From the NCBI GenBank assembly GCA_002505935.1, contig DAWL01000051.1, positions 19,187 through 32,298 of the forward strand: 13,112 nucleotides of DNA, written 5' to 3'. Each line of letters begins with the position of its first letter. The stretch's first letter is position 1. This DNA is from Euryarchaeota archaeon UBA226 (GTDB lineage: Archaea; Thermoplasmatota; Poseidoniia; Poseidoniales; Poseidoniaceae). Both the position numbers and the translations under genes were made by a program. Of the stretch, positions 6,406-13,112 are shown in pieces. The notes beneath the pieces are model-generated. The model was not told the origin of the DNA. It saw nothing but the letters and a program-made list of their open reading frames with translations, and ran no database searches.

Positions 6406-9400
6406 ATGGAGAACACAGAAGAAAAACAAGACGATAGTGGGCCAGCATTTGCGCTGGGGTGGCTAATTGCCCCTCTGGCTATCTTGCTGTCTTTTGCCAC
6501 AAGCCAGGCCCTCGGTCTGGAATTTTTGACCGCCGAAGCGGGAATGACCTATGGCGTACTTTGTGCCGCAGCGATTCTCGCAACCGTACCGCGATACATC
6601 GCTAATGCCGGCCTGTACGAAATGCGTTCTTCTGTTCTCTCTCTAGCATTTTTTGGAATCTGTTTGGTAATTGCTTGGACATTGGCTAGCACCACTTCGG
6701 TAGGGGCATTGACAGCATTGCTCTTCTTGCTACTAGCGATTGGAGGCCATCTGTTCGATATTCGTGGCAGACACGAGGAACAGACCATTCTGACTTTTGC
6801 AATCATCGGATTCATGTTTGCATTGTTCATTGCTGGTGCAGCCGATGTTTGGGCTGCTGAGGAACAAGACCTCATCAACAATAACCCCAATGACCAAGTT
6901 CAGGATGGTACGCCTGGAGCCGATGAATGGAGTGAGTACTATCTCAACGAACATCGACAGGCTACAGGATTCCTTTTCTTCAGCGTCTGGACGATTTCAG
7001 TTTTGATTGGAGTTGTTGTCGCTGCAGCACAACGCGGGGTATTATTCGCTCCAGGTTCGGGTAAGTGGTGGAGTTTCCTTCCTTCGAGAGAGGGATACAA
7101 GCCTAATTCTTCAGAGTGGACCCTGATGGCAGTATTCGGAACATGGGCTCTTGCCCACCTAGCCGGCTTGATTCACTTTGCAACTGGGGATGTCGCAACA
7201 AGATTGGAATTATCGATTGGAGGTGTGGAGCACGGTCACATAACCTACTGGTGGTCCGCTATCACGGGGATTATTCTGTTATTCATCGGCTTCTGTATAG
7301 CCGAGCGTTGGTTCACTAGAGCAATGTTGATCGCAGCATGTTGGATAATGTACACGATTGGAGGCTGGCAAGAAGCTGGATGGATGCAAGTTGAGATGCT
7401 AGAGGGCACTCAAGGTTTGTTCATCTGGTTGGGAATCAGTTTCTTCGTGTTCGTTGGCGTATTCTACATCGCAGGACACGACAAGTGGGGCGGTTGGGAC
7501 AATCGTTCACTTGTAGACCCAAGCAATGCGAGACAATGGTGGCAGGCACATTGGGCCGGAGTTCTTACCATGTCTGCTTTCATCGTTGCCTTGATTGTCA
7601 GAACAACTTGGAATATCATTCCGGCTATGGCCGCAACCGGCACTCTCGGCTGGGATATGACTGGAGGTTCGGACCCTTGGTACATGAAGCGAGCAGTAGA
7701 CTACATCATTGCGCAGCACGCACATTTCATCTTCGATGCTGATAGGGCTTATCCAATTGGCGGAATAAATCCAAGGCCACCTCTGTTCGCATGGAGCCTA
7801 GCACTAGGTGGAATGTTAACAGCACCGTTCCTTGGCCTTGAGGCTTCAGAAGCAGTATGGTGGTCTGTAGCAGGTCTTCCTGCTCTGTACGGGGCTTTGA
7901 CAGTGTTCCCATTGGCTGCATTGGCAAGAGATCAAATCGGTAAGGGTGCTGGTGTCATCACTGCTTGGTTAATCGCATTGATGCCCGGTCACGTAAGCCA
8001 TAGCACCTTTGCTTTGGCAGACCACGATGCCTTCGTACTGCTCTTCCTATCCCTTGGATTCCATTACTATCTCAAGGCCGTTCAACACGGTGGAAATGAA
8101 CGTCTGGTCAAGGAGATATCATGGCGCCCTAGGCACATCTTTGCTGCGATGGGTAGTGTAGTCAATCAGAAGAAGACCGCAGTTGGATATGCAGTTTTGG
8201 CAGGTATGGCGATATCAACAGTCGCTCTTGGATGGAAAGGATTCGTCTATGGTCCTGCAATCATATTTGCTGCATTCAGTCTACAGATTCTGCTGAACTT
8301 GATTCGTCGCAGGGATAGTACCATTCTTGCTACTCTCAACATTATCATGCTGAGCGTGGTGTTCTTGGTGCCAATGCCATTCTATGCGCATCCACAGTTG
8401 AATCTGGTATGGGATGCTAGTGGTTTCCAGCCAATGTTCTACATCTTTGGATTCACACTGTTGGCATCGTTCATTGTAATGGCATATCGTGACAAGCCTT
8501 GGTTACTGGTATTCGGAACTGGTGTTGCAATGATTGCAACAGTATTATCGATTTTGGCAGTTCTACAGTTCGTCTTCAATGTCTACAACGGTTGGGATGT
8601 ATTGTTTACTGGAGGATATTACTTCACTAAGAACAAGATATTCGGTACGATTGCTGAGGCTCAAGCGCCTAGCAGAGGTACCCTCTTTGCTTCGTTTGGG
8701 CCATTGGTCTTCATCGCTGCTTTATCCGCAGGAGTATGGGGAGTTTGGCAAGGTATCAGGCACCGAAGACAGACGCGTCTGATTCTTGGCTTGTGGGTAT
8801 TGATCGGAGCCTACATGGCTTGGTCTGCTGGACGATTTATCTTCAACGCCTCTCCAGCCATGGCAGTTCTAGCATCATGGGCAATCGTAGGAGTATGGCA
8901 AGGAAGTGGTGCCGCAGAATTCACCAAGGAATGGCGCAGATTAGGGATAAGAACACCAGGTGAGAGATTCACTGCCACTCGTAAGGCATTGTGGAGAACT
9001 CCCGCATTCAGTGCTCTTGGTCTAGTTATGCTAATGCTGATGTCTCAGCATGCTACCTATGGATTGGACGCAGGAATTCCACGCGGTAGCGATGCCAAGG
9101 AGGACATCGATTCAACAATCTACCATTTGTCTCCTGATATGTTTAGATTCGACATTTGGGATTTCTCTTTGCTGGATAATACTCCATACAAGGATGGCGA
9201 CAGTTGGTACATGAATTCCTTTGGACCAGGTTTCAACGGTTGGGGTTGGAATACGGCGTATGATTGGTTAGCATCGCAAGATTTGACTCTTGATGCCAAT
9301 ACTGAAGACGAATGTAACGAACTCGAAGGTATATGGCGAGATGGAGTTTGTGCGCAACGATTTGGCGACCGCCCAGCCTTTGTTTCATGGTGGGATTATG

Positions 9401-12400
9401 GATTCCAAGCTTTGGCTCAGGGCCAACACCCTTCGGTCTCTGACAACTTCCAATCCGGAATTCCTGCTACAGGAAACATGTTGCTCTCGCGTTCACAAGA
9501 CGATTTGGTGGCCTTGTTCATCTGGCAATTGACAGAGGGTGACATGATGTATTCCTCCACTTCAGGTGCGGGGTACGAATTGACCAGCCCATTCTATCGA
9601 GTCTTGGACAATGCACTTGACGATGATCAGTTGGAGGAATTCATACACATTCAGACCGAGATGGGACCTGATGGTGCCAAGGATAGAACCTTTGCTGTGG
9701 TCGAGAGCAATGGACAATTGGTATTGGCTAAGGGAGGTGAAGTGGTTGATGGAGTCCTCAATGAATCACAAGGAAACCTTTGGAGAATCTATGATGGCGT
9801 AGATGTGGAACCCTGCGACGATGAATCAGTCAATACTTGCAAGGGTGACTCATATGTCTCAGAGGAGCAGGCTAGAGTCCGCTTCAATCAGAAGACCGTT
9901 AATGATGACCTTACAGAAACAGAAACCACATACTACATCATTGGAGAATATTGGTACACAACCGACCTCATTGAGGAATTTGACAATGTTGCTTCAAATC
10001 TACACAGGAAGAACGCTCGCTTGGCTTTAACTCGTCAGTTGCTGACCGATGCTTTGGATACAGAGGAATTGAATTCGTTGTATAGCAACTTGATGGCGCT
10101 TGATATCTATGATGTACCTGACAGTGAGGGCGCCCCTGGAGAAACATTCCGCAGGAATCACGAGATTCGTTATTTCGCGGTGGATAACAGGTTGTACCCC
10201 ATTGGCGGGCGATATGACCAAGATCGTGCCTATAACTATGGGAATCCAACCGGAATTTTCCATGCACCGACCTCTCTTGGAGGGCAGGATGTAGACACTT
10301 TCCTCAAGACTACTTACGAAACTGAGAGAGATGGAATCGATGAAGAGATGACCGCAGAGAGATACGAAGAGGCATATTTACAGGATTTGTTGAATCAACA
10401 ACAACAGGGAGCTGAATATGTTCCTCTCAACCTTGTAGATATCCGCGTTGATCACAAACCTGCATTCTTCGACACAATGTTGGCTCGAACATACGTAGGA
10501 TATGGTGCCTCCACTCTTGGTCTAGATGTGGGTTCATCGAATCCTCAACCGGCTCAACACTTCCAAACACGTGGTTCCCCAGGTACGATGCTACAACAGG
10601 CTGTACCTTTGCCAGGTGCCATGTTGAATCACTTTGTTATCGCAAACTGGTATGGTGCCGGATTGAGCGATGAAGCAGGATTCCCAGAAGAGTTCGCAGG
10701 AACTCGCCCATTGGCGTATACAAATACTCAGGTCAAGATATTGAAGTATTATTCTGGAACTGAAATCTGTGGAAAGGTCGAAATGTCCGATGATGGACAA
10801 GGAATGAACAACACTAGAATTCTACTCGAGCGAGATGCATTCAGTGGCGAGCATGAGGCCGATATGGACAACAATACCTACTGGATACCTATTGCAGCGG
10901 TCGATACAGATGAAAATGGAGAATATTGCGTAGTTGCACCGGCTGGCCACTTGCGATTATCTGCCTATCTTGGTGACTTCAGCAGCGTAGGTGATGAGGA
11001 TCTGATCCGGCAAGGTAAGATGCAAGAGAAAATCACTGACTTGGTAACTCAGAACAATGAGGATAGAGATACCAACCCATTGACTGGAATTCTTGGAGGA
11101 GTTTCAAACATGACTTGGTTGAATGAAGTTCACCTCAACGTGACTGGCGAACAAGGACACTCTGGTGAAAAGTACGGTGAAGAAATCAACATCTTGGTCG
11201 ACACATCTGGAGTGAGTGGAGTTGTTTCATGGACTGGAAATGAGTTCTTCGAAGGCGACCCACTTGTCGATACCGATTTCATTCTGAGAAACATCTGGTC
11301 TACAGAGGACAACTATACAATTACTACCACAAATGGTTCTTTCACCACCAGTGAGACAAGAATCGTGGGTCCGGGACACGGTGAAGTGACCTTTACTGAG
11401 CCTGGAACATTCACGCCTTCATTCGCGGATGATGCAACTACTACAGTGGTCAAGAATTTCCGCGGAAATTACACCAGAACCATCGATCATGGATTGACCT
11501 TCACTGGAGATGGAAATTGGACTGGTAAGGGTAGCATACGGGCTTATGCAGATAATGTGGAAAATACCAGCGTGGAAGCGTGTGCTGGTGATTCAAATGC
11601 GAGTGCAGCCTATGCTCAAACCGGTTGGCAAATCTGTCTATTTGAAGAAGGCGCTACAGGTGAATTGAACACCTACTTGTTCAATGGTTCAATCAATGCT
11701 AGCGGACGAATGACCGCAAACGGAAGTGTGTCCTTCACCACCTATCTTGATGGGGAGACCTTTGAGGGAGTAGGTTCCTTCGAGGGAACCGGAACCATCA
11801 ATGGAACGGGAACATTCACTGGAATTGGTCACTTCTCTGGCCCAATTGTGGAGCCGGGTTCATTCTACATCAGTGGATTAACCCCTGGAACTTACAACAT
11901 GATTGCTCAATTGGAAAATGGCAAGGAAGTATTGTTGCCGCAACCCGTTGAAGTCAAGATTGAACCACAATTCGATCTAAAGTTGACCATGCCAGGTTCA
12001 TTGTTCACTGATACCATGGAGGACATGAACGGAGACACATTCACTAACAGGACTTTTGAGTTGATAGATGTTGATCTTGGTGTGGATGCCGCCATAGTTA
12101 TCGAAACTAATGAGACTGGAGGGTTCAAGTATGGTCCATTGAGTAAGGGTGAATATTACTACAGATTCGACCTTGATGGTGACGGGTGGTACGAATTGAA
12201 CAGCACCTTGACTGTGGGTGATGAAAGTGAGGAATTGAATATCAACATGCCAATTCCAATTCACACTGACGTATGGTTCAACATCTCTTCTGATTCTTTG
12301 GATGAGGAAGGGCAACCAATTGCTTGGGAGGTTTCTAATCGAACTATGATTGTTGAATCGAAGTTCGGTGACTTCCCACCATTCGAGGTAACGTCGAATG

Positions 12401-13112
12401 AGACTGGATACGTACGCTTTGAATCTCCAATGGGGCACTGGATAGTCTCCGATATGAGTAACGATACTCACATGTTGTGGTTTGATTTTGAACTCAAGGA
12501 AGATGATTTGGAGTTGGGAGATCAGACATACATAGTTGCGGTCAATGTTTCAGGTCAGGTTGTATCGCCTGATGATTGGGCTGCTTGGAATGAGAATAGG
12601 TCGATGGAGCACAATTTCATCACAGTCTCTGGAGTAAATGTTACCATGCGCAGTGGCAATTTGGTGAGATATGATGTCACAGATGAGAATGGAGTATTCA
12701 CTGCTAGGTTACCAGCTGGCGCGGATTTCAGCATGACTACGATTTCACCCCAGAAGGTTTCTACCGCCAGTAGACAGGTTACTGTTAACGGGGCAGGAAA
12801 CTACAGTTGGGATATTGAGAACAACACGTTTGGTGCGGATTTCGTCAATTTGACGATGGAACCTTCTGACGCAAGAACTGGACAGTTGAAGATTTTCGAC
12901 AATGATACATTGTGGGACGAATTTGTGCCCGGTTGGCAATCTGCAGAGATTGTTGCTACAAATAATGAATCAGGAGTTTCTTGGTCAGCACAGAGCAGTA
13001 CTAGTGGTGACTTTGAGTTCTTCCTGCCTTACGGCAATTTCACTGTTCAAGTCCTGAATGACGACTTGGCGATTGAAGAGCAATACTTCAACGTCTCAGA
13101 AGATGGAGAATC
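6406..13112 (+). CDS. aglB: Giant AglB/STT3 oligosaccharyltransferase with N-terminal membrane extension and C-terminal Ig-like tail (3' end beyond window)
   Basis: The frame is open for 2,235 codons and has no stop before the window edge. ATG 6406 is fixed because an in-frame TGA lies 18 bases upstream (6388-6390). AglB transfers lipid-linked glycans to Asn in N-x-S/T sequons on the outer face of the membrane. Residues 1-375 form a polytopic membrane module of about ten predicted helices that I do not recognise. The STT3 core starts near residue 384. It has GSDPWY (421-426, Asp423 as metal-binding candidate), LADHDAF (537-543), TIAE (748-751), RFIFNASP (810-817) and WWDYG (995-999). Residues about 1250-1560 match the archaeal peripheral region (RYFAVDN, DTMLARTYVGYG, VKILKYYSGTEI); the exact DK-type motif is uncertain. 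Residues 1567-2235 are tandem Ig/carboxypeptidase-regulatory-like beta domains with 29 sequons. Typical AglB has about 800-1,000 residues, so this is more than double. Confidence 0.9.
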   Translation, partial: MENTEEKQDDSGPAFALGWLIAPLAILLSFATSQALGLEFLTAEAGMTYGVLCAAAILATVPRYIANAGLYEMRSSVLSLAFFGICLVIAWTLASTTSVGALTALLFLLLAIGGHLFDIRGRHEEQTILTFAIIGFMFALFIAGAADVWAAEEQDLINNNPNDQVQDGTPGADEWSEYYLNEHRQATGFLFFSVWTISVLIGVVVAAAQRGVLFAPGSGKWWSFLPSREGYKPNSSEWTLMAVFGTWALAHLAGLIHFATGDVATRLELSIGGVEHGHITYWWSAITGIILLFIGFCIAERWFTRAMLIAACWIMYTIGGWQEAGWMQVEMLEGTQGLFIWLGISFFVFVGVFYIAGHDKWGGWDNRSLVDPSNARQWWQAHWAGVLTMSAFIVALIVRTTWNIIPAMAATGTLGWDMTGGSDPWYMKRAVDYIIAQHAHFIFDADRAYPIGGINPRPPLFAWSLALGGMLTAPFLGLEASEAVWWSVAGLPALYGALTVFPLAALARDQIGKGAGVITAWLIALMPGHVSHSTFALADHDAFVLLFLSLGFHYYLKAVQHGGNERLVKEISWRPRHIFAAMGSVVNQKKTAVGYAVLAGMAISTVALGWKGFVYGPAIIFAAFSLQILLNLIRRRDSTILATLNIIMLSVVFLVPMPFYAHPQLNLVWDASGFQPMFYIFGFTLLASFIVMAYRDKPWLLVFGTGVAMIATVLSILAVLQFVFNVYNGWDVLFTGGYYFTKNKIFGTIAEAQAPSRGTLFASFGPLVFIAALSAGVWGVWQGIRHRRQTRLILGLWVLIGAYMAWSAGRFIFNASPAMAVLASWAIVGVWQGSGAAEFTKEWRRLGIRTPGERFTATRKALWRTPAFSALGLVMLMLMSQHATYGLDAGIPRGSDAKEDIDSTIYHLSPDMFRFDIWDFSLLDNTPYKDGDSWYMNSFGPGFNGWGWNTAYDWLASQDLTLDANTEDECNELEGIWRDGVCAQRFGDRPAFVSWWDYGFQALAQGQHPSVSDNFQSGIPATGNMLLSRSQDDLVALFIWQLTEGDMMYSSTSGAGYELTSPFYRVLDNALDDDQLEEFIHIQTEMGPDGAKDRTFAVVESNGQLVLAKGGEVVDGVLNESQGNLWRIYDGVDVEPCDDESVNTCKGDSYVSEEQARVRFNQKTVNDDLTETETTYYIIGEYWYTTDLIEEFDNVASNLHRKNARLALTRQLLTDALDTEELNSLYSNLMALDIYDVPDSEGAPGETFRRNHEIRYFAVDNRLYPIGGRYDQDRAYNYGNPTGIFHAPTSLGGQDVDTFLKTTYETERDGIDEEMTAERYEEAYLQDLLNQQQQGAEYVPLNLVDIRVDHKPAFFDTMLARTYVGYGASTLGLDVGSSNPQPAQHFQTRGSPGTMLQQAVPLPGAMLNHFVIANWYGAGLSDEAGFPEEFAGTRPLAYTNTQVKILKYYSGTEICGKVEMSDDGQGMNNTRILLERDAFSGEHEADMDNNTYWIPIAAVDTDENGEYCVVAPAGHLRLSAYLGDFSSVGDEDLIRQGKMQEKITDLVTQNNEDRDTNPLTGILGGVSNMTWLNEVHLNVTGEQGHSGEKYGEEINILVDTSGVSGVVSWTGNEFFEGDPLVDTDFILRNIWSTEDNYTITTTNGSFTTSETRIVGPGHGEVTFTEPGTFTPSFADDATTTVVKNFRGNYTRTIDHGLTFTGDGNWTGKGSIRAYADNVENTSVEACAGDSNASAAYAQTGWQICLFEEGATGELNTYLFNGSINASGRMTANGSVSFTTYLDGETFEGVGSFEGTGTINGTGTFTGIGHFSGPIVEPGSFYISGLTPGTYNMIAQLENGKEVLLPQPVEVKIEPQFDLKLTMPGSLFTDTMEDMNGDTFTNRTFELIDVDLGVDAAIVIETNETGGFKYGPLSKGEYYYRFDLDGDGWYELNSTLTVGDESEELNINMPIPIHTDVWFNISSDSLDEEGQPIAWEVSNRTMIVESKFGDFPPFEVTSNETGYVRFESPMGHWIVSDMSNDTHMLWFDFELKEDDLELGDQTYIVAVNVSGQVVSPDDWAAWNENRSMEHNFITVSGVNVTMRSGNLVRYDVTDENGVFTARLPAGADFSMTTISPQKVSTASRQVTVNGAGNYSWDIENNTFGADFVNLTMEPSDARTGQLKIFDNDTLWDEFVPGWQSAEIVATNNESGVSWSAQSSTSGDFEFFLPYGNFTVQVLNDDLAIEEQYFNVSEDGE
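6442..7542 (+). other. N-terminal polytopic module preceding the STT3 core of AglB
   Basis: This segment encodes residues 13-379. Hydrophobic segments lie at about 15-34, 46-62, 76-96, 99-116, 128-148, 187-207, 240-260, 283-302, 306-322 and 338-358. A polar loop with Asn/Asp/Glu occurs at about 150-180 and a Trp/His-rich loop at 262-285 (EHGHITYWW). Canonical AglB has its first Asp motif roughly 40-50 residues from the N-terminus; here it is at 423. No frameshift or internal stop separates this module from the core. Its role is unknown; helping lipid-linked glycan binding, or a fused flippase- or accessory-subunit-like part, are guesses. Confidence 0.7.
11104..13112 (+). other. Sequon-rich tandem Ig / carboxypeptidase-regulatory-like tail of AglB
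   Basis: This covers residues about 1567-2235. After a Thr/Gly-rich beta region (to about 1815), at least five domain-like units can be delimited by eye: about 1820-1855 (SFYISGLTPGTYNMIAQL, the classic carboxypeptidase-regulatory strand-turn), 1857-1950 (NETGGFKYGPLSKGEYYY), 1951-2045 (NETGYVRFESPMGHWI), 2046-2150 (VNVSGQVV, then DENGVFTARLPAGADFSM) and 2155 to the edge (TSGDFEFFLPYGNFTVQVL). Each repeats the pattern [D/N]-x-[S/T]-G, then F-x-x, then [P/L]-x-G. The region is presumably outside the cell and may extend the enzyme through the surface layer. Confidence 0.7.
11761..11841 (+). repeat. Gly/Thr/Phe short-period coding repeat in the AglB tail
   Basis: Residues 1786-1812 alternate hydrophobic or Thr residues with Gly in roughly six-residue steps (FEGVGS, FEGTGT, INGTGT, FTGIGH, FSG). 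The DNA shows a matching GGAAC-rich six-codon-like periodicity. Such alternation suggests short beta rungs or a flat hairpin stack between the peripheral region and the Ig-like units. Confidence 0.65.

Noticed and set aside
11761..11841. Short-period repeat considered as a CRISPR or DNA-level satellite
   Set aside because: The periodicity is in frame, explained by the Gly/Thr protein pattern, and there are no spacers.
11998..12471. 157-codon minus-strand open frame within the aglB tail
   Set aside because: It is antisense to a continuous 2,235-codon frame and has a random-looking composition.

Overview
The window looks like a piece of a euryarchaeal chromosome, most probably from a marine Poseidoniia / Marine Group II relative. 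That placement is inference. The archaeal signals are a CDP-archaeol synthase (ether-lipid synthesis), an AglB/STT3-type oligosaccharyltransferase, one surface protein with a PGF-CTERM-like tail, TATA-like rather than -35/-10 promoter signals, and very long secreted beta-rich proteins next to single-copy housekeeping genes. No mobile element, CRISPR array, tRNA or rRNA was seen, and the longest gap between genes is about 150 bases.

Layout. (1) 105-1046 (+): secreted, surface-anchored protein with NEW3/Ig-like beta domains and a PGF-CTERM-like tail. (2) 1146-2405 (+): three-TM protein with a duplicated cytosolic N-terminal motif and about 290 extracytoplasmic residues of unknown fold. (3) 2406-4145 (-): signal peptide, beta-solenoid-like segments, CARDB-like domain, TM and acidic tail; its stop codon directly abuts that of gene 2. 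(4) 4219-4878 (-): carS. (5) 4963-6252 (+): purD, divergent from carS across a short palindrome-containing region. (6) 6406 to the end of the window (+): an uninterrupted reading frame of at least 2,235 codons encoding a giant AglB. It is not closed by a stop inside the window.

The AglB is the standout. About 375 residues with roughly ten predicted membrane segments come before the recognisable STT3 core. The core has the catalytic motifs GSDPWY, DHD, TIAE, RF and WWDYG. It is followed by the usual archaeal peripheral region, and then by more than 650 residues of tandem Ig / carboxypeptidase-regulatory-like beta domains packed with N-x-S/T sequons, continuing past the window edge.

How the genes fit together: four of the six (genes 1, 2, 3 and aglB) build or modify the cell surface and carS makes the membrane lipid precursor. 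Gene 3 and the AglB tail are rich in N-glycosylation sequons, while genes 1 and 2 have none in their extracytoplasmic parts. purD is a metabolic gene with no evident link to the surface theme.
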